Of a stretch of 64,000 nt of DNA, positions 22,215 through 33,496 are shown in pieces. A program made the position numbers and the translations under genes. Origin of the DNA: Rhizoclosmatium globosum (lineage: Eukaryota; Chytridiomycota; Chytridiomycetes; Chytridiales; Chytriomycetaceae). The notes beneath the pieces were generated by a model. It did no database searches and was not told where the DNA came from. It saw only the letters and a program-made list of their open reading frames with translations. The DNA is taken from positions 310,001 through 374,000 of the forward strand of contig MCGO01000019.1 of assembly GCA_002104985.1 (NCBI GenBank). The letters are read 5' to 3'. Every line of letters starts with the position of its first letter. The first letter of the stretch is position 1.

Positions 22215-23074
22215 ATGTCTCAATTGAAGACTTACGCCGAACGAGCTGCCCTCCACAAGAATCCTAGTGCCAAGAGACTGTTTGAGCTCATGGAGCGTAA
22301 GCAATCCAACCTCAGTGCTTCTGTGGATGTGGTATGTTGCAATCTGACTTTGAACCAATCAGACATCAACTAACAATCTCTCAGACAACCAAGGCCGAAC
22401 TCCTCCGCATCACAGAAGCAATCGGCCCTTACATTGTCGTCCTCAAAACCCACATTGACATACTTTCCGACTTTGACGCCGACACTGCCGTCCAACTCAC
22501 CCGTCTCGCAGACAAACACGACTTTTTGATCTTTGAAGACCGTAAGTTTGCCGATATCGGAAACACAGTCAAGTTGCAGTACTCGTCTGGTGTACACAAG
22601 ATTGCATCCTGGGCACACATTACGAACGCCCATATCGTGCCTGGAGAAGGAATCGTAAAAGGACTTGCGGAAGTCGGTGTTCCTCTGCAACGGTGTTTGC
22701 TTCTCTTGGCGGAAATGTCGTCAAAGGGTTCTCTTGCCACTGGAGAGTACACCTTGGAGGCACTTCGTATTGCTCGTCGCAACAAGGACTTTTGTGTTGG
22801 ATTTATTGGACAGCGTAGATTGGAGGGATTGATTCCAAATGAGACTGGGGAGGAGGAAGATTTCATTTATATGACTCCTGGAGTCCAATTGGGATCTAAG
22901 GGTGATGGATTGGGGCAACAATATAGGACTCCTCGTGAAGTTGTGCTTGAGTGCGGATGCGATGTGATTATTGTTGGTAGAGGTATCTATGGAAGTGGCG
23001 ACCTTGTTGAGAACGCCAAGGTTTACCAGAAAGCTGGTTGGGACGCATATTTGGAGCGCGTAGGTCGCAAGTGA
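22215..23074 (+). CDS. URA3: Orotidine 5'-phosphate decarboxylase
   Basis: It converts OMP to UMP, the last step of de novo pyrimidine synthesis. Seen: the N-terminal [40 protein letters not shown], the active-site signature [76 protein letters not shown] and the phosphate-binding [10 protein letters not shown]. One intron, 22332-22384, separates the first 39 residues. The length (about 268 aa) is typical of fungal monofunctional ODCase. No UMP synthase fusion is present, which argues for a fungus over most animals and plants. It is tandem with the class I aldolase and convergent with the P5C reductase gene. Confidence 0.96.
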
Positions 23075-23221
23075 ATAAAGTATTCTCTTAGCCAAATGAG
23101 TTTCGCGGAATATGGGATGGCGGGAGACAACGGGTTTATTAAGGATGCTACTGTCATCAAAACTACAACTTTCCAGAAACACTTCCCTACTAAACAAGGA
23201 CTTTGAGAACAATTCAAACTT

Positions 23222-24311
23222 TCAAAAATCACGAACCTGGCTTCCAAGAATGTCACCCAACTCATCAGCTCTTTTGGTGGCCGCAATAACGACATCTTGC
23301 ATAATCTTCTTTGCATTCAAGTCATCAAAGACTTTGATTCCAGCTTCGGTAGTTCCTTTTGGAGAAGTCACGTTCTTTCTGAGGATGGCAGGGTCAGTGT
23401 CCAATTGAGCCAAAGCCATCTTTCCAGCACCCAAACAAGTTTGGGCAGCCAATCCACGAGCGACCTCGCGAGGCATTCCAAGCTCAACTGCAGCATTCTC
23501 CATAGCTTCCTGTAGTGATAAGTTTAATTCTGATGCCAACGAGTATGGCAAGTGCTCACGAGAAGGTAGAAGAAGTAAGCTGGTCCAGATCCTGTTTATC
23601 CAGCAAATTATTAGATTACCGTATTTGTTGGTGATAACAGAGATAGGACGTACCAGACACACCCGTGACCACATCCAAGAGAACCTCCTTCTCCACCCAG
23701 TAAGCCATCTTTGAGAAAGAACCCGCAATGGCAAAGGCCAAGTCCTTCTGCTGCTGTGTGCAAGATTCATCCGCATAGAGACCACTCGCGCCTTCGTTGA
23801 CCAAAGCCGGAGTATTTGGCATGACACGCACGATTGTGTTCCAATCGAGCCAGCGCGCCAAGTCCTTAATTCTGATTCCCGCGGCAATTGAAACGACGAC
23901 AGACTTGTGTGTTTTGAGGGAGTTCGCAAGGCCCTCGGCAACGCCCTTGAGCACCTGAGGCTTCACGGCGAGAACAACAACGTGTGCGCCGAGGCCGTTG
24001 AAGTTGACGGCGAGCGTGTTGTCCGTCGACGTCGACACGCCCGCAAACGACGCTGAGACTGCGTCCAAGGCGCCCTGTCCTTGGCTTAGCTGGGCTTCTT
24101 ACTTCTTACTTAAAGTAAGCTTACTTGGAATGGCTCGGCGACAAAAATGTTGCTGGTTGGGTGGCCGGCGGCTGTGAGTCCTCCAATCATGGCACGAGCC
24201 ATTTGGCCTGTTCACCCATCCAACAACGTTAGATGAATGTTCTTACAAATACAAATAGCATTACATACCTCCTCCAATGAAGGCAATGCGGGTAGAACGA
24301 TCAAGGGTCAT
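23222..24311 (-). CDS. PRO3: Pyrroline-5-carboxylate reductase
   Basis: It reduces pyrroline-5-carboxylate to proline with NAD(P)H. The start at 24311 gives MTLDRSTRIAFIGGG-QMARAMIGGL, the Rossmann motif, split by an intron after the third glycine. Further motifs are VVLAVKPQVLKGV, VVVSIAAGI, IVRVMPNTPALVNEGASGLY, GVSGSGPAYFFYLL, MENAAVELGMPREVARGLAAQT and VTSPKGTTEAGI. The last differs from the usual VTSPGGTTEAGI by a G-to-K change. Four introns are needed, including one whose 3' site is the CAG before GGCGCC at about 24075. The C-terminus ends LGSQVRDF. It is divergent from the Bem46-like gene with about 150 bp between starts. Confidence 0.94.
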
Positions 24312-24463
24312 TTTTGTTGTGTCAAGATTTCTTCTTCCGTTCCGAATCACTCGAATTTGGATCCAATAATCACAGGGACTGATAAAAGCAAGTATGTTGA
24401 ATAAATGAATTGGGAGGTGGAACTGGTGTATTGGAAGGATCTTGGGAAAGATCTCAACAAGAA

Positions 24464-25677
24464 ATGCGACTCTTGTGGGCTGTTGATATCCCAGTCTGGT
24501 TTCCCTACGGACTGGAGACCATCGTCAACCTTGCAGTGCTTCTGACTGGAACTGTTATTACTGCTCTTTACTTTCATCAGGACAAGCTGATTTGTGAGTC
24601 TGTCTTTGTTGAGTGACCCTACTCATGTCAACTTCAAGACATGAGCGCCTTCCCTCAAGGCTCTCGCGATGTAGTCTCAACTCCAGACCAAATGCACATG
24701 CCAGACTACGAAAACGTCATTCTTACTACTCCCGATAACGTCAAAATCACGGGCTATGCAATCAAATACCGTCCACAACTGGAGCTCCTCAGACAAGACG
24801 ACAACGACCCTGCTAGTTCTTTGAGATACCGTAAGCCCGACGGAAAGCAGCATGATGTTGCTCCCTACACCTTACTCTACCTCCACGCGAATGCTGGAAA
24901 CATGGGGCATCGATTGCCAATTGCAAGAGTTATCAGAGCCAGGGCTGGAATGAATGTGTTTATGCTTTCGTATAGAGGATATGGAAAGAGCGATGGTGTG
25001 GCGACTGAGAATGGAATCAAGATTGATTCTCAGGCCGCCCTTGATTGGATTGCCAACCACGAAGAACTAGGAAAGACCAAAATCGTGTTGTATGGTCAGT
25101 CGATTGGAGGCGCTGTTGCTTTGGATTTGGCGTCAAGGTATGTTCAATGTATACCTTTGGCACTCTGCGACAATAGTCCCAAATCGATACATACAGAAAC
25201 CCAGATCGAATTACTGCCGTCATTATTGAAAACACGTTTCTCAGTCTGGTAAGCCAGTTTTGGTTCAAGAAGTAGCAAACTAACCTGCTGCCAACAAAAA
25301 AGCCAAAACTCATTCCTTCCGTTATGCCATACCTCAAACCTCTCATCTTCCTTTGTCATCAGATGTGGGAGTCTGAGAAAGCAATCAAAAAAATTCCATC
25401 ATCGGTCCCAATACTGTTCCTCTCTGGAGGCAAAGACGAATTAATTCCTCAAAAACACATGATAGAACTCGTTCAAATCGCGCGACGTGCTCGCGCTGGA
25501 GGAAAGCTCGTTGACGAGGAGAAGGAAAAGAATGCTGATGGAAAGCCGGTGAAGGATAAGCAACGTGTTCGTTGGGTAGAATTTACGAATGGAGGACACA
25601 ATGACACTGTCATGCAGGAAGGTTACTTTGAGGAAGTAATTGCATTCTTGTTTGAACTGATGCAGGGGAAATTGTAA
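24464..25677 (+). CDS. Bem46/ABHD13-type alpha/beta hydrolase
   Basis: A membrane-anchored serine hydrolase of the Bem46/ABHD13 group (physiological substrate unknown). An N-terminal hydrophobic helix (TIVNLAVLLTGTVITALYF) precedes YMSAFPQGSRDVVSTPDQ, the family signature after the anchor. The hydrolase core has YLHANAGNMGHRLP (oxyanion region), FMLSYRGYGKSDG, the nucleophile elbow LYGQSIGGAVA, the acid in LFLSGGKDELIP and the catalytic His in EFTNGGHNDTVM. Introns sit after LI, after SR (from 25138) and after the FLSL segment (25252-25303). The start at 24464 is chosen because it gives the anchor helix. The 3' end is 87 bp from the convergent DUF262 gene. Confidence 0.9.
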
Positions 25678-25763
25678 ACTTGCCAATAAAATGAAGACTT
25701 TATGGTTCTCAAAACTATAAAGAGATTGTGTACCGTCTTTCCCAAGTATCACAATCATGGATG

Positions 25764-26891
25764 CTATGCAAGGTTTTGTGGGATATATGAGCAGGTTTTT
25801 GCAAATTCATGCATATCAAGAAGCATTTGCATCGGACTGATCTTGTCAGGAACATCGGAAATACTGTCCATTGTCTCAACCTGAGCTGGATCAACAATTC
25901 TGGAATACAACGCTGTGAAACTGGAGTACAATTTGATGCCTCGTTTCTGCCGCCCAGTCTTATCATTCGGTGCCTCTGACTCCTTCGAAGATATGTAATC
26001 GTTCAAAAACTGATCAAAAGTGAGGCCGTTGGAGGAGAACAAGAGCTCAAAAGGCAACCAACGTGTTTCATAGAGACTTTCGAGGCGATCTCGTGACCAA
26101 TGAATATAGTTGGAGACAAACAGATTGCGAATCAAATCGATTGATCCAAAGTTGATCCCTGGCGTTGGGTTAAAGAGAATCTCTCCTGCAACCAGGGATC
26201 GTTCCTGCAACCATTGGAATACTTGGCACAAGTTCAAGTTCTCAGTAAGGATATTAACTCGCATAATTGTGACACCATGTACAGCTGATGTTGCTATTTG
26301 ATCGAGTCTGTCCAAAGTGAGACCATAAGTTTTGGTGCGGAATACATTGTATGCATCAACAAGAGCGGACGGATCTGGGGAAGGGACTTGGTTCATAAGA
26401 AGAGAAAAGTATGCTTCCCGGTCCAAGAAAGATGGTATCAGTCTGCTTGTTGTTGGGGACTTGGAGGGTGATGTACGAAACAAGAATTGGTCCACCTTGT
26501 CGACAATAGTCTGTGCTTTATCATCGATGCTTGTCGAAGCATAATTTGCCATTATCTCAGCCGTTACAGCCATCAAAAGCAGTGCTGTCGTAGTCAGTCT
26601 CTGTTGCCCATCAACAACAAGCAGGGACGACCCATCATCGCGCACTCTAAACACGGCTTTTCCTGCCCTGTGCGTCCCACTCTTTGTCCAGTTTCGCCGA
26701 ACTCCCTCACCGACAATGTCCGCCCACCACTTGTGCAGCACAGTTCCACTCCAGCAATATCGTCGTTGCATAATCGGAATTTCAACCACGGAATGCGACT
26801 GAAGCACTTGCCCAATTGTTTCTTCATGAATATCAGTCTTTGAACCTTTTCCGTGGAGACCGGGGCATTCGTGAGAGAACTGGGCGAGCAT
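25764..26891 (-). CDS. DUF262 (GmrSD N-terminal domain-like) protein
   Basis: The single exon encodes 375 residues. EIPIMQRRYCWSGTVLHKWWADI near residues 36-60 is the DUF262 'iP.yQR.Y.W......lw.DI' motif, and LLVVDGQQRLTTTALLLMAV near 110-130 is the diagnostic DGQQRLTT box (ParB/sulfiredoxin-like fold, proposed nucleotide handling). In bacteria this domain is the N-terminal half of type IV restriction enzymes such as GmrSD and occurs in phage-defence proteins, usually with a C-terminal DUF1524 HNH nuclease. No HNH motif is seen here. The rest is helical and unrecognised. Function in a fungus is unknown. The start at 26891 faces another gene 45 bp away. Confidence 0.85.
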   Translation of the reverse strand: MLAQFSHECPGLHGKGSKTDIHEETIGQVLQSHSVVEIPIMQRRYCWSGTVLHKWWADIVGEGVRRNWTKSGTHRAGKAVFRVRDDGSSLLVVDGQQRLTTTALLLMAVTAEIMANYASTSIDDKAQTIVDKVDQFLFRTSPSKSPTTSRLIPSFLDREAYFSLLMNQVPSPDPSALVDAYNVFRTKTYGLTLDRLDQIATSAVHGVTIMRVNILTENLNLCQVFQWLQERSLVAGEILFNPTPGINFGSIDLIRNLFVSNYIHWSRDRLESLYETRWLPFELLFSSNGLTFDQFLNDYISSKESEAPNDKTGRQKRGIKLYSSFTALYSRIVDPAQVETMDSISDVPDKISPMQMLLDMHEFAKTCSYIPQNLA

Positions 26892-26936
26892 TGGTTTTGG
26901 TCAAGTTCCGAAATCATCAAAATTAATTACAATCAA
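26892..26936. promoter_or_regulatory. 45-bp divergent spacer (DUF262 gene / mitochondrial-like gene)
   Basis: Only 45 bp separate the minus-strand ATG (26891) from the plus-strand ATG (26937). The sequence is AT-rich (AAAATTAATTACAATC). Such a spacing implies a shared bidirectional promoter and probably co-expression. No defined factor site was recognised. Confidence 0.5.
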
Positions 26937-28029
26937 ATGCAGACTCGTGGTTTCCTAACCACCTTTTCCCTGGGCCTTCCGCGGTTCTCGTCCACAAGTA
27001 CAACCTCGTCTCTCACGCCACATCAGCTACTTGCCTCATATCCAATCCGTTTACGCCCTTCAGAGGCTGTTGATCGCCCAGGGTATTTTGAGCGATACCC
27101 ACCTGGAACGTCACTGTAAGTCCCCACTTTCTTAAAAGCAGTTAATCTGATCAATTGATAGGCTGGAGCGGGGTCTGCTGATGCCTTTCCGTCTGCAGCT
27201 TGCCCAGATGGCTGGAAAGGGATTTCTAAACAACCGTATCAACGCAGATACCGCTGACGGACGGGCAAGAGACTTCTTTCCACGTCAGTTCCAAAAGGGG
27301 GTTTCTCAAGCACTCCCTACACTCTTTAATCGCCTCAGTAACTGGAACGGCATAGACGATAACAAATCGCTGTCACCTCTTGTAACCCCAGACCTCCTCT
27401 CAGCCTTCTCAAAATCTCATAAAGCTCTGAAAGCAAGTGGTCACTCTCTCTCATTCCGTTACAAAGCCAATATCGCAAACTTGGATTCAACAGACACTTT
27501 CCCAATCTTCCCAACAAATATATGGCTCACGTTCGGATCTCCGCAAAACGCAACTTCGACGCTGTTCCGAGGACCTGTAATCGACAGAAACCACCTCATA
27601 ATATTTACACGGAGAGTGAATACCCCTAAAACTCCAGATGGCCCTCCTTCAGATCGTCGTGTCTTTCGCGAAATATGTTTTGAATATGTTTATGAACCTC
27701 ATGAATTGCGTAGTGAGTTTGACGATGGCAAGGAAGTGGTTGTTCCGGATTTCGAGTGGAAACGTTCGTGGATGGACAAAGGAGCAAAAGTTGGTGTGGA
27801 TAGTGTAGTTTCTGGTTCCACACTTCACTATAAATTGACGAGAGATATTGATGGAGTGCTGGTCGAAGAAGGACACGTGGATTTGGCTGGAATGGGTATT
27901 CGTATGGAGTCATCGCACTTTATCGACGAGTTCCCTGACAATGGCGTGTGGAGAATTGCGGATGTTGATAATTGCCTCATTGCACCTCGGGTTTTGGAGG
28001 AGGAACGGCCACCAATCTTGAGTGTATAG
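26937..28029 (+). CDS. Unrecognised protein with mitochondrial-type leader
   Basis: The N-terminus MQTRGFLTTFSLGLPRFSST is Arg/Ser/Thr-rich, without acids and amphipathic, as expected for a mitochondrial presequence. One intron (27118-27162) joins PPGTSL to LERGLLMPFRLQLAQMAGKG. The mature part (about 340 residues in total) has charged beta-rich stretches and no motif I can name. The segment LSPLVTPDLLSAFSKSHKAL recalls mitochondrial ribosome-associated or Tim44-like proteins, but not enough to assign. It shares a 45-bp divergent promoter with the DUF262 gene. Confidence 0.6.
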
Positions 28030-28236
28030 ACTGAAATATATAGATTGTATCTTTTCGTTCGCACAGTCATTGAGTATATATTAAGCTTGTATATAGTATC
28101 TATCCGAACGTCCCGAATCACTGCTTAGTAGCTGCTACCCCTTTTTGTGTGGCGATCACCGTTTTCTGCTCCAAAAGCTGTGAAGTGTGAACCAAAAGTG
28201 CCTCCCCAACTTCACGCTTGTGCAAACCACCAACAC

Positions 28237-28491
28237 ATGGACTCCACACTGCCGAAATTCGATAATGCAACTTCGCATACAGTACCTTCTAGACATCTTT
28301 TTGAGAAGATTCCTTTGGCAAAGGAACACGGAGAGTCTCTGTTGACCAAGCAGCTGAGAGCTGCACCACCTTCACATGGTACCCTATCTAGCCGATCAGT
28401 CTCATCTAGTGAAGTGGGACATGAATTATTTAGTCCTTATCAAATACGAGCATTAAGAAGGCTTGTAGAACGGTTCAGCGCAACATCGTAA
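28237..28491 (+). CDS. Small hypothetical protein
   Basis: An 84-residue frame starts at the first ATG (MDSTLPKFDNATSHTVPSRH) and ends LVERFSATS. The frame is open 90 bp upstream with a non-ATG start, so a 5' exon may exist. Composition is Ser-rich, with a C-terminal basic helix (YQIRALRRLVERF). No family is recognised. It lies between two solid plus-strand genes and could be a real short gene or part of an untranslated region. Confidence 0.3.
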   Translation: MDSTLPKFDNATSHTVPSRHLFEKIPLAKEHGESLLTKQLRAAPPSHGTLSSRSVSSSEVGHELFSPYQIRALRRLVERFSATS

Positions 28492-28658
28492 ACAAGCTGT
28501 GACGACATATCTATACATCACGCCATCATCTGTTCATGTTCATATCATTTGTAAATATGTAATATCCATTCCCCTGTTCAATAAATTATTCTCTCTTACT
28601 TCATTTGACTTCAAAAACTATTGCGAAAAGAGAAAGAGAACACACAAATACTGCATCT

Positions 28659-31600
28659 ATGGCGGCCTTCCAACGTATGAACTTCCATGAAGTTCTGGAA
28701 GATTTACAAAGGTCAGTATGGCGTTGCCTCTTACTCTGTTGCTGATCGATCCGTAGTCGCTTCATCATCAACGTCCCTGTGGACGAGTTGTCTTCAGTTG
28801 AACGAATCTGTTTCCAAATCGAGCAAGCGCACTGGTTCTATGAAGACTTTGTTCGCGAGGTCCATCCTTCGCTGCCCTCTCTATCGTTGAAGGTGCCTGA
28901 TTTCACACAAACATTTGATGGCCGAGTCTAACTATCCAACAGAACTTCAGCGCTCACTTCTTCAAAGAATGTCCTATTTTGGTTAACTGGGCGGGTGACC
29001 ACGAGCAGGCATTTGCAACGTAAGCGTGAAAACACCTTCTCCACATCAATCTCAACCTCAATATATCCAATCAGATTTATGGAGTACAAAGTCAGAGTCC
29101 CAGTTTGTGGAGCCATCATATTGAATGAAACTCTGGACAAAGTCCTTCTAGTTCGAGGATGGAAGAGCAAATCGGGATGGGGGTTTCCAAAAGGAAAGAT
29201 CAACAAGGAAGAGCCTGAAGCAGACTGTGCTGTTCGTGAAGTATACGAAGAAACTGGTTTCGATATTCGTAGCAGACTGCATGTTAATGAACATGTCGAG
29301 AGAACCATGAAGGAACAACGTATTCGCTTGTACATTATCCGAGGAGTTCCTGAACAAACTGTGTTCTTGACTCAAACTCGTAAAGAAATTGGAGTAAGTC
29401 GCGAAGGTGTTGGTGCAAACCCATGAATTTCTGATAATTAATCCAGGATATTCGCTGGTTTCCCTTGAAAGACCTGCCTGGATACAAAAATGCCGATCCG
29501 AGCTACGCAGGAAACGTCAGCGGCAGTAAATTCTACATGGTTACGGCATTCGTTGCTTCGTTGAAAAAATGGATTCATAAATACAAGCGAACCAAGAAGA
29601 ACACAGGAAAAGAACCAAAGCAGGCCGGATCTAAGCCTGGATTACTCACAGTTCATGGCGGTGGGAATACAGGGTACAAAAGTCAAACGGAAAATGAGAG
29701 TGAGAATGAAGCAATGCTCTCGGATACGGGAGTAGGATTCAACAACCAGGATAATGAAGATTGGGGAGTTAATACTCTGACTCAAGCAACCGATTTGTTG
29801 AAGAATTTGATCGGCGTTGGAAGTTCTTCGAGTGACTTGGCCTCTATCCCTTCATCTGTGAATATTGCTCAATACGGATCTTCATCCGAGTCAGGACTCT
29901 ATAACTCTTCGCATCTGGGAGGATATTCGCAGCCACTGCCGATGAGTTACCCTGCACAATACGTTCAGCAACAACAGCAATATCTCCAACCTACAAATAC
30001 ACTTCCTCTTCAAGGAATTATCACCTCAGCGGATGGAACCAATACCCATGCCATGATTCAGATTTTACCGTTGCCAGCTCAAAATCAACCTCAATTTCAA
30101 CAGCCAGTACACCACAATGTTCAAACTCCACATCGATCAAACTCTGAATCTTCAAATATTGATGTAACTTCTTTGCAACGCGAATCCCTTTTGGAATTGT
30201 TGAAGGGCGGAACAGTTCAACAGCCACGTAAGCCAAGTCTTAAAGATCTTCCAGCTCCTCCAGCTGTGAAACCAAATGCTGAAGTAATGAGTGATGAAAT
30301 TCGCGCCAGTTATGGAGGAGGAGGAGGTGGACCGTCTGCAAGGTTTTCCAACTCTGCTTCAGCGAACACACTGGTCCCAGATGAAGCATCTACAATCCGT
30401 GGATCTTTGCAAAAGAATGCACTGTTGAATATTTTGACAAAAGGCCCTGATTCATCCGTTCGTTCTCCAGGAGGGCCACCCAGTGGAGGACTTACGCCGA
30501 CTAGTAATATCCATCCAATCAGAACCCCGTCCCACAAGACTTTCAAGAAAAATCAAATCAATTGCGCAGACAGTCAACACCACTTACGTCTCTTCCTCCG
30601 CCGCCATTTCAACCATCTTTGCAGCTACTTCCTACTTCCACTTCCGCTCCAGCCAATCCATTACTTAATCTTTTGATGCACGGAAGTAACCAAGCTCCAC
30701 CTACTCTTCCTCCTGCTACTCTTAAATTGGAGAATGGAAAGTTAAAACCTTCAAATGACCCACCAGCACCATCGGCACCTGTAGCTCATCCACACACTGT
30801 TGAACCGGATGTTAAAAGGCCTGGTCGCAAGTCTCCCTCCATTCGATCAGTTTCCCCTACCACACCGTCTCATTTTCACCACCAGCAACATCATCATCAC
30901 CACCACCATTCTCACAGCGGCTCTCAAGCACCTCAAAAAGCTCTGAGCGATGAAGATGAAGATTTGGTCGTTGAAGACTTTGCGGCACTTCAACTTGCAG
31001 CTACAACTTCAAATCAACACAAGGCACAGAATTATAATAACAAACAACGAGGACATACCCGTGCAAATCAGCAGTCGAATCAGCAGCGGCAGTTGCAACA
31101 AGAACAATCTCGTCCACCTGCGTCAGGTACTATGCACAGTTCTGTCAAACAGCCACAGCAAAACAGCGCAAAAGCAGTAGAAGATCCATGGGTTCGGCTA
31201 GAGCAACAAGTACAGCAACAAAAACCGGAAAGAGCCATAACCCCTGAACCTGTTCAAACTGCACCACATGTTCCATTGTTGTCAGGACAAAATCTTCTTG
31301 ATATCTTGAAAGCTGGACCCAAGAATGAAAGTAGTCTTTCTCCAACAAGTACCAAACAGACTCTTTCTCCGATGCATTCGAGTGCACCAATTACTCCAAA
31401 CACAGCAGGAGTTAATTTGTTGGAGTTGTTGCAAAGAGGTGTCCAATCGCAACAAGTTCAGTCAGTTCCTCCACAACAACCATCTCAACCAAACGCGCAG
31501 CTTCATCAACATCAATCATTAATGGATGTTTTAAATGGCGGCGCTGGTGGTGGAGGTGGTGCTACAACTTCAGCCTTATCGCAGCATTTAAAGCAGAGTT

Positions 31601-31878
31601 TAGGTGTGAGGAGTGAAGGAGTTGCACAGCCCCAGGAGTCTTCACAGGCTAATCGCAATGCATTGTTAGATATTTTACAAGGCGGGGCTCAGAGTAACAC
31701 CTCAAACCAGAACGAGTTTGGCGCTATTGTAAGTGGAGGAGGAGGAGGTGGTGGTGGTGGTGGTGCAGGCCAAGGCTTCTTTTCGATGAAGCAACCACAA
31801 CAACAAAGCGCCCCTGTCGGGGCCATGAGTGAATCTGATGCGTTACGTGCTATTTTGGGAATTCCACCGAGTAAATAA
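28659..31878 (+). CDS. DCP2: mRNA-decapping enzyme subunit 2 (Nudix) with long motif-rich tail
   Basis: Dcp2 removes the m7G cap from mRNA. The start at 28659 gives MAAFQRMNFHEVLEDLQ, then RFIINVPVDELSSVERICFQIEQAHWFYEDF (N-terminal regulatory domain). Then comes the Nudix box GKINKEEPEADCAVREVYEETGF with its catalytic glutamates, and RIRLYIIRGV (Box B follows: DIRWFPLKDLP). Five short introns end at 29454. The remaining ~700 residues are Gln/Ser/Pro-rich with His and Gly runs. They carry repeated leucine motifs of the HLM type (ESLLELLKGG, NALLNILTKG, NPLLNLLMHG, QNLLDILKAG, VNLLELLQRG, NALLDILQGG). The frame breaks at an A5 run (30548-30552); one more A joins the two halves. Confidence 0.93.
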
Positions 31879-31936
31879 AGAGCCTTACTTTCATACAATT
31901 GTTTGTTACTCTTTAAATCTTTTCTAAAAACCAAAA

Positions 31937-32227
31937 ATGCCTCCACGCCAACAATACTCAAACCATCAGCAAGGTCGTAGCGCCAATTCATACCGGGGAG
32001 GACGGGGTGGCGGCAGTGGTCGTGGTGCATTCAGAGGAGCCCACCGCGGTGCCAGTGGTCGACCAGGCGTTCACAGCCACGGATCCAATTCCAGCGACAA
32101 AGCAGACGAGCCCTTTTCACTCACACAACTTTGCCTCACGCGCAGCATCGAAGATCCGTGGAAGGTTCTTGTCGAGACATACGAAGCCTTTGCGGCGAAC
32201 ACTGCGAACCAATCCACTCTCCGTTAG
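31937..32227 (+). CDS. Small RGG-box protein
   Basis: The 96-residue ORF starts MPPRQQYSNHQQGRSANSYR, followed by RGGRGGGSGRGAFRGAHRGA, a Gly/Arg box typical of RNA-binding or ribonucleoprotein-associated proteins. The C-terminal half (FSLTQLCLTRSIEDPWKVL) is ordered but unrecognised. It begins 58 bp after the DCP2 stop on the same strand. A role in RNA metabolism is only inferred from composition. Confidence 0.6.
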   Translation: MPPRQQYSNHQQGRSANSYRGGRGGGSGRGAFRGAHRGASGRPGVHSHGSNSSDKADEPFSLTQLCLTRSIEDPWKVLVETYEAFAANTANQSTLR

Positions 32228-32366
32228 TAATCAATAAACAAACAACTTCAGCCGGGGCTTTGTTTGAATTTGATTTGATTTGAATTCGTTATTTGATTTG
32301 TTTGCAGTGGTTCTTGACCATTTCAAATAGTGTTCGCAAACAAGAACTCTCCCCAAAACAACCATA

Positions 32367-33415
32367 ATGAAAGCCATTCTTGTTTCAGAGCCCGTGAGTA
32401 TCAACTTTCATACGGAAGAGAATCCAAAACTCATCCGGCGATCTAGGGAGACGCATCGAAGCTTGTTCTTGGTGAGACGGAAACTCCAACTCCGTCCGAG
32501 TCCCAACTCCTCGTCAAGGTTCACTCCTTCGCCCTAAACCGCATGGACGTTGTTCAAAGGCAGGGAAGTTACCCGGCTCCTTTTGGGGCTTCCCAGATTC
32601 TTGGTGTTGAATTTGCTGGAACTGTGTCCAAGATTGGTGGAAACGCAGACGGCTGGAAGGAAGGAGAGCGCGTTTTTGGTCTCGTTTACGGCGGAGCCTA
32701 CGCCGAATATGTTGTCATTGACAAGCAAATGGCCATGAGAATTCCTGATCACATTTCATACCAAACTGCTGCCTCGCTTCCTGAAGTCTGGTTCACTGCC
32801 TACCAAGCCCTCTTCTTGAACTGCAACTTGGAGGAAGGTGAAAATGTTTTGATTCATGCCGGTGCATCCGGTGTTGGTTCAGTCGCTATTCAAATCGCCA
32901 AGTACATCGGTAAAGCCAAGAATATTATTGTCACTGTTGGCACGGAAGACAAGAAGACGTTCTGTAAGGATCTCGGCGCGACTCATGCCATCAACTACAA
33001 GACTGAAGACTGGCCAAAGGAGGTTGAGAAAATCACTGAAGGCAAAGGTGTCAACGTCATTGTTGACTTTGTCGGAGCCACTCACTGGAACGGAAACCTT
33101 GCCAGCTTGAGCCTGGATGGTCGCATGGTCATGCTTGCATTCTTGTCTGGTGCAGTGATCAAGGAGTCGAACTTGGCCTTGATTCTTCGCAAGCGCTTGA
33201 CCATTCGAGGAAGCTCTCTTCGCTCCCGCGAGCTGCCATACCTTCGCAAACTTAAGAACCAACTTGAAACTCAGGCGTTTGGTCCAATCTTTGACAACTC
33301 TTTGCCATTGCGTTCTCACATTGACAAACAGTTTTCCTGGAAGGATATTCAAGAAGCTCATCGTTACCTGGAAAGCAACCAATCAATGGGGAAGATTGTT
33401 ATTAATATTGATTAA
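32367..33415 (+). CDS. NAD(P)H quinone oxidoreductase, PIG3/zeta-crystallin type
   Basis: A zinc-free medium-chain reductase that reduces quinones with NADPH. After a first exon MKAILVSEP and an intron (32394-32447), it reads GDASKLVLGETETPTPSESQ. Then come NRMDVVQRQGSYPAP, GVEFAGTVSKIG (start of the GroES-like fold), ASLPEVWFTAYQALF, the nucleotide-binding LIHAGASGVGSVAIQIAK and ATHAINYKTEDW, and the family end-motif DIQEAHRYLESNQSMGKIVI. The 'MKAI' start and 'NR.D..QR.G.YP.P' signature are characteristic of PIG3/TP53I3-like enzymes. No frame break was found. Confidence 0.93.
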
Positions 33416-33496
33416 GTAGGCTGACGGGAATAAACCATATCAAACTGATTGTAGAATAATTCTCCGTTGTAAATCAGTGTAAATCTATTTCGCCCC

